Source: Kofleriaceae bacterium (lineage in GTDB: Bacteria > Myxococcota_A > Polyangia > Haliangiales > Haliangiaceae). Taken from it: DNA of 64,000 bases. A model generated the notes under the pieces. The model did not search any database and was not told where the DNA came from. It saw nothing but the letters and a program-made list of their open reading frames with translations. The translations under genes were made by a program, and so were the position numbers. The stretch covers positions 62,001 to 126,000 of the forward strand of contig JAGPCY010000013.1 in NCBI GenBank assembly GCA_018057825.1, written 5' to 3'. Positions 18,352 to 25,821 of this stretch are shown piece after piece; the stretch's first letter is position 1, and every line of letters starts with the position of its first letter.

Positions 18352-18809
18352 TGCGCACCGGGTTCACCACTGTCACGACGATCGCCCTCGGGTTCGCGCT
18401 GTCGGTCGGCTGCGTCGACTTCGGCTTTCGCGTCCCGCCGCCCGAGGTCGAGGTCGACGCCACGCCGGTCGACGCCGATGGCGACGGCGCGACCGCCTGC
18501 GTCGAGGGGGCGACCACCCCGACCAGCGATGGGCCGCAGATCGCGTTCACCACGCTCAACGTCGATCGGCCGATCGTCAACGTGATGGTCGGCGACGTGG
18601 TGACCTGGACCAACGGCGACACGATGACCCACACGGTGACCGCCGGCGTGCCCGGCGCGCCGCAGCCTCCGCCGGCCGGCTTCGACAGCGGCGACCTCGC
18701 GCCCGGCGCGCGCTGGGCCTACCGGTTCTGCACGCCGCGCACGGCGATCTACTTCTGTCGGCCCCACGCCAACCAGATGAACGGCTATCGCGTGATCGTC
18801 GCGCCATGA
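18351..18809 (+). CDS. Cupredoxin-like copper lipoprotein
   Basis: 152 aa from the ATG at 18351, which overlaps the previous stop (TGATG) and has GGAGG six bases upstream. The signal peptide ends LSVGC (Cys21). After an Asp/Ala-rich linker comes a plastocyanin-like domain: VMVGDVVTWTNGDTMTHTVTAG supplies the first His ligand, and YFCRPHANQM supplies Cys, His and Met in the classic C-x2-H-x3-M order of a type 1 copper site. It is expected to carry single electrons in the periplasm or on the outer membrane, and sits between the pentaheme protein and the PEGA protein in one overlapping operon. Confidence 0.88.
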   Translation: MRTGFTTVTTIALGFALSVGCVDFGFRVPPPEVEVDATPVDADGDGATACVEGATTPTSDGPQIAFTTLNVDRPIVNVMVGDVVTWTNGDTMTHTVTAGVPGAPQPPPAGFDSGDLAPGARWAYRFCTPRTAIYFCRPHANQMNGYRVIVAP

Positions 18810-19492
18810 CCACCCCGACTGGCACCCCCGACCGCCGCGCCGCGGCGCCCACGCCGCCGCGTGGCGTCAGCCGCGCGCGGCCGCTGTCGTGGCGCAACCC
18901 ATGGACCCTGGTCCTGGGAGCGCTCGCCGGCTTTCAGGCCGGGGTGATCGTGACGCTCTTGTGGACCTCGGGTGGTGACGGCAGCGGCGAGTCGACCGCG
19001 ACCGCGCCCGCGCCGACCCCGCCATCGACGACGCTGGCGCCTTCGGTGGCCGCTGCGCCGCCGGCGGCTGGGCCGGCGCCGGCGGTCGCGCCGCTCCCCA
19101 CCGTCGAGCCGCCGCCCGCGGTCGAGCCGCCGCCCGCGGTCGAGCCGCCGCCCACGGTCGAGCCCCCCCCCAGCGGACGTCGCAAGCGCCCGCCGCGGAC
19201 CCCGCCCGGGGTCGCGGCGCCTGGCCCGGACGCCGGAGCGGCCCCGGCCGATCCGACCCCGACCGGCACCGGCGCGCTCGTCGAGGTCGACGTCCACTCC
19301 GAGCCCGAGGGCGCCACCGTGCGCATCGCTGGCGCGGTGTGGGGCGTGACGCCGTTGACCGTGTACCTCCCTGATACCGCCCCGGTGGTGATCCGCCTCG
19401 AGCTCGACGGCCACGCGCCGGCGAAGCTGACCTGGTCACCCGCTGGCCGCCGCGCCCTGCGCGCGGTGCTCACGCCCACGGAGAACCCATGA
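18806..19492 (+). CDS. PEGA-domain membrane protein
   Basis: 228 aa. A cytoplasmic N-terminus (~35 residues), one TM helix (about 36-56), a long Pro/Ala/Val linker with four tandem VEPPP repeats (19102-19163), and a C-terminal ~75-residue PEGA domain (VDVHSEPEGATVRIAGAVWG ... ELDGHAP). PEGA domains are small beta-sandwiches on the outer face of membranes, often in myxobacterial kinases or S-layer-like proteins. The start overlaps the cupredoxin stop (ATGA), and the end overlaps the heme-barrel start. A scaffold that positions redox partners across the periplasm is plausible, but only inferred from the operon. Confidence 0.85.
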   Translation: MTTPTGTPDRRAAAPTPPRGVSRARPLSWRNPWTLVLGALAGFQAGVIVTLLWTSGGDGSGESTATAPAPTPPSTTLAPSVAAAPPAAGPAPAVAPLPTVEPPPAVEPPPAVEPPPTVEPPPSGRRKRPPRTPPGVAAPGPDAGAAPADPTPTGTGALVEVDVHSEPEGATVRIAGAVWGVTPLTVYLPDTAPVVIRLELDGHAPAKLTWSPAGRRALRAVLTPTENP

Positions 19493-20769
19493 GAGCCACG
19501 CTCCTGTTCGCCGCCCTCGCGGTCGCCGCCGCCTGGTCGCCAGCCCACGCGATCCCGCGCTTCGCCGCGCGCAACGGCAACGAGTGCATTCAGTGCCACG
19601 TGAGCCCGAGCGGCGGTGGGGTCCGCAACGCCTACGGGCGCAACGTGTTCGAGCGCACCTGGCTGCCGCGGACGGGCCGCCTGACCGCCGACGACTACGT
19701 GGTCAAGCCGGCCGACGCCGATGGCGCCGATGGCGATGATGCGGCTGCGCCGCCGCCGCCGGAGCCGGTGGTGTTCGATCCCGAGATCAATCAGTGGATG
19801 GTGCTGGGCGGCGATCTGCGCGCTGCCTTCATCTACATCCGCCCCGATCGCGGCCGCACTCCCGACGCCGACCCTGACGTCGTCAGCTCGTTCTTCCTGA
19901 TGCAGGCCGACCTGTATCACGCGATGACGCTCAACGAGCACGTCACCACCGTGCTCGACGTCGGCGCGTACTCGGGCTTCGAGGCCTGGGCGTTGTTCCA
20001 TCGCAAGCCCGAACCGGCGCGCTACGACGTCCTCGTGAAGGTCGGGCGGTTCATGCCGGCGTTCGGGATCCGCGAGGTCGAGCACCAGCTCTTCACCCGC
20101 GAGGGGGTTGGGCTCGGTCAGACCGATCGCGACACCGGTATCGAGGTCACGGGCTACGCCGGGCCGATGACGGCGATGGTGTCGCTGCTCAACGGCACGC
20201 TCGGCGACACCGGGTTCGATAGTCACGGCAGCGAGCGCACCCGGTTCGAGAAGGCGGTGGTCGGTCGGCTGAGCGCGCGCGGTGACGCCGGCTGGGCCCG
20301 CGGTCAGCTCGGGCTGTCGGCGTACTGGAATGACAACGGCAACCAGGCCAACCCGCTTTTGGCCGGCAGCGTGGATCCGGCCGACGCCGCCGAGGTCGGC
20401 GCCGGCGTCGACGAGCTGCGCCTGGGCGGCTTCGTCACCGCGAACCTCGGCCGCTTCACCTACCTGGCCGATCTGGTCTGGGTCCGCGACCGCTTCGCCA
20501 GCGATCGGCTACCGAGCTTGTCCGGCTACACCAGCTACCAGGAGCTGTCGTTCCTGCCGACCCAGGGGCTCGATGTGATCGGGACCTTCGAGTTCGCCGA
20601 CCCCGATCTCGACCTGGTCGACAACACCACCATGCGCGCCGGCCTGGTGGTCGAGTTCTTCCCGTGGCCGTTCACCGAGCTGCGCGCGATGGTGCGGCGG
20701 ACCTGGAGCGACACCGCCGCCACCGGTGGCGCCTGGGACGCGGTGTTCTTCACCCACCTGTTCATGTAG
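19489..20769 (+). CDS. Outer-membrane beta-barrel with an N-terminal c-type heme site
   Basis: 426 aa. Signal peptide MRATLLFAALAVAAAWSPAHA, then a single heme motif CIQCH at residues 33-37 within NECIQCHVSPSGGGVRNAYG, then an acidic spacer. From about residue 100 come alternating beta-strands typical of a porin (for example VLVKVGRFMPAFGIREVEHQ, GQLGLSAYWNDNG, LRLGGFVTANLGRFTY, MRAGLVVEFFPWPFTELRAMVRRTW), ending in FTHLFM, close to an outer-membrane insertion signature. A heme next to the barrel mouth suits a porin-cytochrome conduit in which electrons cross the outer membrane. The ATG overlaps the PEGA stop. Heme-bearing barrels of this type occur in other proteobacteria and myxobacteria, but I cannot name the family. 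Confidence 0.8.
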   Translation: MRATLLFAALAVAAAWSPAHAIPRFAARNGNECIQCHVSPSGGGVRNAYGRNVFERTWLPRTGRLTADDYVVKPADADGADGDDAAAPPPPEPVVFDPEINQWMVLGGDLRAAFIYIRPDRGRTPDADPDVVSSFFLMQADLYHAMTLNEHVTTVLDVGAYSGFEAWALFHRKPEPARYDVLVKVGRFMPAFGIREVEHQLFTREGVGLGQTDRDTGIEVTGYAGPMTAMVSLLNGTLGDTGFDSHGSERTRFEKAVVGRLSARGDAGWARGQLGLSAYWNDNGNQANPLLAGSVDPADAAEVGAGVDELRLGGFVTANLGRFTYLADLVWVRDRFASDRLPSLSGYTSYQELSFLPTQGLDVIGTFEFADPDLDLVDNTTMRAGLVVEFFPWPFTELRAMVRRTWSDTAATGGAWDAVFFTHLFM

Positions 20770-20778
20770 GAGCCGATC

Positions 20779-22356
20779 GTGAACTCCCCGATGATCTCTC
20801 GCAGGCTTTCGGGTGCGCGCTGGCTCGTGGCCGCGACGCTCGTGGCCTCGGCCGTGGTGCTGGGCCAGGCGGTCGCCGACGACGCCGAACCGCCGGCCGC
20901 GCCGACGGCGCCCGCGGTCGGCCGGATCGCTGGTCAGGTCCGGTTCGCCGGCACGGCGCCGCCGCCGGCCGAGCTCCACGCCCACCACGATCCCGAGGTG
21001 TGCGCCAAGGGCGGGCCGCTCATCGACGAGCGCCTGCTCGTCGATGGCGCGGGTGGCCTGGCCAACGTGGTGGTGGTGTTGCAGGGCGTGCCGGCCGCGC
21101 CGCCGCCGAGCCCGACCACCGCGACCCTCGACCAGAAGGCGTGCCGGTTCGTGCCGCACGTCCAGGCGGTGCCGCTCGGGACCACGCTCGCGATCACCTC
21201 GAGCGACCCGGTCCTGCACAACGTCCACGCCTTCCTGGGCAAGCGCACCGCGTTCAACCTGGCGATCCCGGTGCCGGGCAAGACCGTGCCGCGCAAGCTC
21301 GAGCAGTCGGGCATCCTGCGCATCCGCTGCGACTCTGGCCACGACTGGATGAGCGCCTACGTCGCGGTGGTGCCGCACCGCTTCTTCGCGGTGTCGGCGC
21401 CCGACGGTCGGTTCGCCCTCGACGACGTGCCGCCCGGCGAGTACCGGTTGCGGGCCTGGCACGAGTCGCTCGGCGCGGTCGAGCAGCGGGTGACGGTGGC
21501 GGCCGGGGTCGACGCGGCGGTCAGCCTGACCTTCAAGGAGCTCGAGGACGACGCCAAGCCGGCGCCGACCGATGCCCTGCGCGACGCGCTGGCCGCGACC
21601 AAGACCGCGGTCGAGGAGCTCGAGGCGCGGCAGCGCGCCGACGAGCGCGGCCGCCTGGCCCGCGAGGGCGCGCCGCTGTTTCGAAAGTTCTGCGCCACCT
21701 GCCACGGCCAGCGCGGCGATGGCCGGGGCCCGTCGGCGCAGTTCACCACCACGCCGCCGCGCGACCTGACCCGCGGCACGTTCAAGTTCCGCATGACGCC
21801 GGTGGGCGCGCCGCCGACCCAGGCCGACCTGATCCGCACGATCAACGCCGGCGTCCGCGGCACCCACATGCCGGCGTGGAAGGGCAAGCTGACCCCGACC
21901 CAGATCGAGACCCTGGCCCGCTACGTCACGACGCTGTCGGATCCGTTCTGGACGGGCGCGCCGCCGCCCGAGCTCCTGGTGATCCCGCCGGAGCCGGCCT
22001 ACGATCTAGCGTCGGTCGAGCGCGGCAAGGCGCTGTACGCCAAGATGCAGTGCGCGACGTGCCACGGTGAGCGCGGCGCGGGCGACGGTCCGGCCGCCGC
22101 GGCGCTCAAGGATGACTGGGGCCACAAGATCGCGCCGGCCGACTTCACGCGCGGGCGGATCAAGGGCGGTTGTTGTGGCGCCGCGATCTACCGGGCGATC
22201 TCGACCGGCCTGGGCGGCACGCCCATGCCGTCGTTCGGCGCCGCGATGTCCCCGGCCGAGCGCTGGGATCTGACGCACTACGTGTTGTCTCTGGGCCACG
22301 AGCGACCGGCGGTCGACTATCTCTTGCGCGACCCGGTCGGGAGGATCTCGCCATGA
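20779..22356 (+). CDS. Fusion of cupredoxin-like, carboxypeptidase-regulatory and two cytochrome c domains
   Basis: 525 aa. Signal peptide (about 1-34, ending GQAVADD). Residues ~45-200 form a cupredoxin-like fold with VLHNVHAF and IRCDSGHDWMSAYV, supplying His, Cys, His and Met copper ligands. Residues ~205-255 are a carboxypeptidase-regulatory strand set (APDGRFALDDVPPGEYRLRAWHE). A short coiled segment (265-295) leads to two cytochrome c domains with CATCH at 305-309 (axial Met in GTHMPAWKGKL) and CATCH at 425-429 (TPMPSFGAAM). One polypeptide would therefore hold one copper and two hemes in the periplasm. It lies 9 bp after the heme-barrel gene and is coupled to the next gene. Nitrite or nitric oxide reductase signatures are absent. 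Confidence 0.87.
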   Translation: MNSPMISRRLSGARWLVAATLVASAVVLGQAVADDAEPPAAPTAPAVGRIAGQVRFAGTAPPPAELHAHHDPEVCAKGGPLIDERLLVDGAGGLANVVVVLQGVPAAPPPSPTTATLDQKACRFVPHVQAVPLGTTLAITSSDPVLHNVHAFLGKRTAFNLAIPVPGKTVPRKLEQSGILRIRCDSGHDWMSAYVAVVPHRFFAVSAPDGRFALDDVPPGEYRLRAWHESLGAVEQRVTVAAGVDAAVSLTFKELEDDAKPAPTDALRDALAATKTAVEELEARQRADERGRLAREGAPLFRKFCATCHGQRGDGRGPSAQFTTTPPRDLTRGTFKFRMTPVGAPPTQADLIRTINAGVRGTHMPAWKGKLTPTQIETLARYVTTLSDPFWTGAPPPELLVIPPEPAYDLASVERGKALYAKMQCATCHGERGAGDGPAAAALKDDWGHKIAPADFTRGRIKGGCCGAAIYRAISTGLGGTPMPSFGAAMSPAERWDLTHYVLSLGHERPAVDYLLRDPVGRISP

Positions 22357-22787
22357 CTCGCTATCGCCTGTCCTGCATCGTCGCCCTCGCCGGCGCCTGC
22401 GCCGCGGGCGGGGGCCCGCCCGGCGAAGCGCCCGGCACGATCACCGGCGTGGTCGACTACGCCCGGCCCGCGGCCGGCACCCTCCGGGTCGCGGTGTTCG
22501 CCTCGTTCCCGCCGGTCGGCGAGCCGATCGCCGAGGTCGCGATCGACGAGCCGCGCTTCCCGCAGGCCTATCAGGTCCGCGGCGTGCCGCCGGGGCGCTA
22601 CTTCGTCCTGGCCATGGTCGACGGCGACCCCGACGACGGCGATCGCTATCGGCCGCGGACCGATCCCGGCGGCGCGTTCGGTACCTACCTGAGTCCGGCG
22701 GCGGTGACGATCACGACCCTCGGTCCGGCGTCGGCGGTCGACATCACCCTCGAGCCGCCGATGGCGGGGTCGCCGTGGGATCGGTAG
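22353..22787 (+). CDS. Small lipoprotein with a carboxypeptidase-regulatory-like domain
   Basis: 144 aa. Signal peptide with LAGAC, then a single beta-sandwich: GTITGVVDYARPAAGTLRVAVF, YQVRGVPPGRYFVLAMVDGDPDD, ending in strands with AVTITTLGPASAVDITLEPP. This resembles the carboxypeptidase-regulatory or transthyretin-like folds used as structural modules in secreted proteins. No metal or heme site is visible. The ATG overlaps the preceding stop (ATGA), so it is translated with the redox proteins; a structural or adaptor role is inferred. Confidence 0.8.
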   Translation: MTRYRLSCIVALAGACAAGGGPPGEAPGTITGVVDYARPAAGTLRVAVFASFPPVGEPIAEVAIDEPRFPQAYQVRGVPPGRYFVLAMVDGDPDDGDRYRPRTDPGGAFGTYLSPAAVTITTLGPASAVDITLEPPMAGSPWDR

Positions 22788-24043
22788 GCCGGCCACCGCC
22801 GCCGCCGCCCGGCCGGCCGCGCACCGAGCCGGGCGCGACCTCGGCCACCGTCGACGCGGTCACGACCCCGGGGCGCGGGGTGCCGATGGCGGCGGGCGCG
22901 ATCGGTCCGTACGAGGTGATCGCCGAGATCGCGCGCGGTGGGATGGGCGTGGTCTACCTGTGCCGGCGCGCGGGCGAGGCCGGGTTCGAGCGGCTGTTCG
23001 CGGTCAAGGAGATGCACCCGCACCTGGCCACCGATCACGACTTCGTGACCATGCTGCTCGACGAGGCGCGCCTGGCCGCGCGCATCCATCACCACAACGT
23101 CGCCAGCGTCGTCGAGCTGGGAAAGTCCGAGCGCGGCTACTACCTGGTCATGCCTTACGTCGAGGGGTGTTCGCTCGATCAGCTCCTGGCGCGCAACCCG
23201 ACCTATCGCCCGCCCAGCTTGCTGGTGCCGATCTTGATCGGCGCCCTCAATGGCCTGCACGCCGCCCACGCGCTCGAGGGCGACGACGGTCGCCCGGTTG
23301 GCCTGGTCCACCGCGACGTGTCACCGCACAACGTGCTGATCGGCATCGACGGCGACGCCCGCATCACCGACTTCGGCGTGGCCAAGGCCAAGGCTCGCAT
23401 CACGTCGACCCAGCCAGGGATGATCAAGGGCAAGCTGTGCTACTGCGCCCCCGAGCTCCTGGGCGCCGGCGGTCGCGTCGACCACCGCGCCGATCAGTTC
23501 GCGGCCGGCGCGGTCTTGTGGAGCGCGCTGACCGGACGGGCGCTGTTTCGCGGCGACACCGACGCCGAGACCGTGCAGCGCGTCTTGCACCTGGAGGTGC
23601 CGCCGCCGAGCGCGATCGGCCTGGCTCCGACCGCGGTGTTCGATCAGGTGATCCTGCGGTCCTTGGCCCGTGACCCAGACAAGCGGTTCCCCAGCGCCGG
23701 GGCGATGGCCGAGGCCCTGCGGGCGGCGGCGCTGACGGCCGGCATGCTCGGGGCGCCGACCCGGATCGCGCGCTGGGTGCGCGACACGTTCGCCGACGAT
23801 CTGGCCGAGCGGCATCGGCTGATCCGCGCGGCCCGGCCGTCGAGCTCCGGCGCGGTACCGGTCCTGCCGCAGTTCGTGCCCGACGTGGTTCACCCGCCGC
23901 AGCCGACCCCGCCGCCGATCTCGCTCGACGAGGTCGACCCGCCGCCGGCGACCGGCGGCGACCTCGCGCGGTTCGTGGCGGTGGTGGCGGCGGCGTTCGG
24001 CCTCGGGGTCTACGTGACCCTGTACGCGCGCGGCGGGTGGTGA
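22775..24043 (+). CDS. Hanks-type Ser/Thr protein kinase with C-terminal membrane anchor
   Basis: 422 aa from the GTG at 22775, inside the previous gene (13-bp overlap); an ATG at 22886 would give 385 aa and start just before the kinase domain. Kinase domain about 44-310: glycine loop ARGGMGVVYL, catalytic Lys in FAVKEMHPHL, HRDVSPHN catalytic loop, DFGVAK, and the P+1 region KGKLCYCAPE. All active-site residues are present. A Pro-rich stretch precedes one C-terminal TM helix (FVAVVAAAFGLGVYVTLYA) with only a few residues outside, so any sensing outside the cell must come from partners. It is the last member of the electron-transfer operon, suggesting that phosphorylation is tied to that system. 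Confidence 0.92.
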   Translation: MGSVGRPPPPPPGRPRTEPGATSATVDAVTTPGRGVPMAAGAIGPYEVIAEIARGGMGVVYLCRRAGEAGFERLFAVKEMHPHLATDHDFVTMLLDEARLAARIHHHNVASVVELGKSERGYYLVMPYVEGCSLDQLLARNPTYRPPSLLVPILIGALNGLHAAHALEGDDGRPVGLVHRDVSPHNVLIGIDGDARITDFGVAKAKARITSTQPGMIKGKLCYCAPELLGAGGRVDHRADQFAAGAVLWSALTGRALFRGDTDAETVQRVLHLEVPPPSAIGLAPTAVFDQVILRSLARDPDKRFPSAGAMAEALRAAALTAGMLGAPTRIARWVRDTFADDLAERHRLIRAARPSSSGAVPVLPQFVPDVVHPPQPTPPPISLDEVDPPPATGGDLARFVAVVAAAFGLGVYVTLYARGGW

Positions 24044-24044
24044 C

Positions 24045-24368
24045 GTGCGACCGAGCGCCGCGCCGGCCGCTACCCCACCGCGACCTGTTCCGGGGCTGGG
24101 GGAGGTCGACCCTCCCGACATGGCCACCCGCGTCGATCCCCCTGGCTCCCGTCATTGGCTCGGTGCGCAACCGCTGGCGCGCGAGATCCCGGTCGCGAAC
24201 CTCGAGCTGGTCGGCTTCGGTGACTACGACGTGGTGATCGCGGCGGACCGCGACGGCGTGGTGGTCACGGCCAACGACGATCGCGGGGTGGTGTCGCGGG
24301 TGGCGTGCGAGCGGTCCGAGCTGATCGACCTGTCGTCGGTCCTGGCCTGCCTCCCGGCCCGGCGCTGA
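24045..24368 (+). CDS. Small hypothetical protein
   Basis: 107 aa from a GTG one base after the kinase stop; an ATG at 24120 would give 82 aa and contains all the folded-looking part (IPVANLELVGFGDYDVVIAADRDGVVVTAND, then RSELIDLSSVLACLP). No known domain, signal or TM segment. It may be the tail of the cytochrome/kinase operon. Its stop abuts the stop of the convergent LysR gene with no base between, which leaves no room for a terminator. Confidence 0.5.
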   Translation: MRPSAAPAATPPRPVPGLGEVDPPDMATRVDPPGSRHWLGAQPLAREIPVANLELVGFGDYDVVIAADRDGVVVTANDDRGVVSRVACERSELIDLSSVLACLPARR

Positions 24369-25250
24369 CTAGCGCGCGGACGCGGCCGCGGCCAGCCGGG
24401 CCTTGAGCTCGCGCTCGAGCAGCGCGGCGAGCTCGGCGTGGAGCCGGCCGTAGTGACGCTGCGGCCGGTAGTACAGATAGACCGGGCGGGTCACGGCGTT
24501 GAACCGCGGATCGACGCGGACCGCGCCGCCGCGCGGCACGCTGTGGCGCGGCATGACCGCGCGCCCGAGGCCGAGGGACACGCCGAGCAAGATGCCGGCG
24601 TCGTCGTCGAGGAACGAGCGCTGCCAGCGGCGCGGTCGGGCCTTGGCCGGCTGGCGGGCGAAGAACCAGTCGGTGGCGCGATCGGCGGTCGAGGTGTCGA
24701 GGAACACGTCGGGCCGCGCCGGGCCGCGGGCCCGCTCGATGACCACGTACTCCTCGACGCCGATCGCGACCCGGACCAAGGACGGATGATCGGGCTCGTC
24801 GTAGGACAGCGCGAAGTCGGCGGCGCCACGGGCCACGGTGGCGCCGCGCGCGTCGTCGTCGACGTGGTGGAGATCGAGCTGGACCGCCGGGTTGGCCAGG
24901 AGGTACGGCGCGACCACCGGCACGACCTGATCGGGCACCAGCGACGAGGTGCCGACCAGGCGGACCACGCCGCGGACCTGGCCCGGGCGCGGCGCCAGCT
25001 CGGCCAGGAGCTCGTCCTCGAGGGCGCGCTGGGCCAGGATGAAGCCGAGCAGGCGCTGGCCGGCGTCGGTCAGGGTCAAGTGGCGCGGGCCGCGGACGAT
25101 CAGCGCGGTCGCCAGGTGGGTCTCGAGGTTGGCGATCCGGCGCGACAGGGCCGGTTGGGTCAGGTGCAGCTCGCGCGCGGCGGCGGTGAACGAGCCGGCG
25201 CGGACCACCGCCGCGAAGGCCGCGAGCTGATCTTGCGACAGGGGTTGCAT
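24369..25250 (-). CDS. LysR-family transcriptional regulator
   Basis: 293 aa. The N-terminal winged helix-turn-helix (residues 1-60) is typical: LAAFAAVVRAGSFTAAARELHLTQPALSRRIANLE. It is followed by the linker helix and a periplasmic-binding-protein-like effector domain (about 90-285). It diverges from the small DMT transporter at 25343 across a 92-bp region holding two ATGC-N7-GCAT boxes, which match the T-N11-A rule for LysR operators. It probably controls itself and the transporter; the effector is unknown. Confidence 0.95.
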   Translation of the reverse strand: MQPLSQDQLAAFAAVVRAGSFTAAARELHLTQPALSRRIANLETHLATALIVRGPRHLTLTDAGQRLLGFILAQRALEDELLAELAPRPGQVRGVVRLVGTSSLVPDQVVPVVAPYLLANPAVQLDLHHVDDDARGATVARGAADFALSYDEPDHPSLVRVAIGVEEYVVIERARGPARPDVFLDTSTADRATDWFFARQPAKARPRRWQRSFLDDDAGILLGVSLGLGRAVMPRHSVPRGGAVRVDPRFNAVTRPVYLYYRPQRHYGRLHAELAALLERELKARLAAAASAR

Positions 25251-25270
25251 CGTCGCGAGGGTACCTCAGC

Positions 25271-25287
25271 CATGCGTCACGCGCATG
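25271..25287. promoter_or_regulatory. LysR-type operator box 1
   Basis: CATGCG-TCACG-CGCATG, a perfect palindrome with 6-bp arms that contains a T-N11-A core. It is centred 30 bp (about three helical turns) from box 2 and lies 21 bp upstream of the LysR ATG. Confidence 0.55.
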
Positions 25288-25301
25288 GGACGATGATAAA
25301 C

Positions 25302-25316
25302 ATGCAATGGACGCAT
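25302..25316. promoter_or_regulatory. LysR-type operator box 2
   Basis: ATGC-AATGGAC-GCAT, again T-N11-A with the same ATGC/GCAT arms as box 1, 27 bp upstream of the transporter ATG. Paired sites of this kind are usual for LysR activators. Confidence 0.5.
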
Positions 25317-25342
25317 CGCTCGCGGATCGCTAGGTTGCGCGC

Positions 25343-25762
25343 ATGTTCCCGCTCGTCCTCCCTCTCGCCCTGGTCATCGGCGGCGGCGTCGCCTACCACC
25401 TGGCCCTGCGCGCGGCGGCCGCCGCGTCGCCGTGGGCGATCCTCACGCCGGCCTACGGCCTGGCCTTCCTGGTGTGTGGCGGCCTGTGGTGGCGCAGCGG
25501 CCGGGCCGCGGCGGTCTTGCCGGGGGGCGCCCTGGCGGTGGCCGCGGTGCTGGCGGTGGCGCTGATCGCGATCGAGGGCGGTTACCTGTGGGCCTACCGC
25601 TCCGGGGTGGCCATGAGCCACGCGACCGCGCTGACCAACACCGCGGTGATCGCCGCGCTCGCCGTGCTCGGGGTCGTGGTCCTCGGGGAGTCGCTGACCG
25701 CCAGCCGCGGGCTGGGGCTGGCGATCGCGGCCGCCGGCGTGTGGCTGGTGACCCGCGGGTGA
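25343..25762 (+). CDS. Small four-helix transporter of the DMT/EamA type
   Basis: 139 aa, nearly all hydrophobic, with four predicted TM helices (about 3-22, 33-52, 60-82, 95-137 with a break). The last part (AVLGVVVLGESLTASRGLGLAIAAAGVWLVTRG) matches the end of an EamA repeat, where a G/E-E-x-L-T motif precedes the last helix. Its size is half that of a typical ten-helix DMT exporter, so it would work as a dimer, like SMR proteins. It diverges from a LysR gene that probably regulates it; the exported compound is unknown. Confidence 0.82.
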   Translation: MFPLVLPLALVIGGGVAYHLALRAAAAASPWAILTPAYGLAFLVCGGLWWRSGRAAAVLPGGALAVAAVLAVALIAIEGGYLWAYRSGVAMSHATALTNTAVIAALAVLGVVVLGESLTASRGLGLAIAAAGVWLVTRG

Positions 25763-25821
25763 GGGTGGCTCGCCGCCGCGTCGGTTCCAACCGCCGGCGC
25801 GATCCTGCTAGGCTTGCCATC

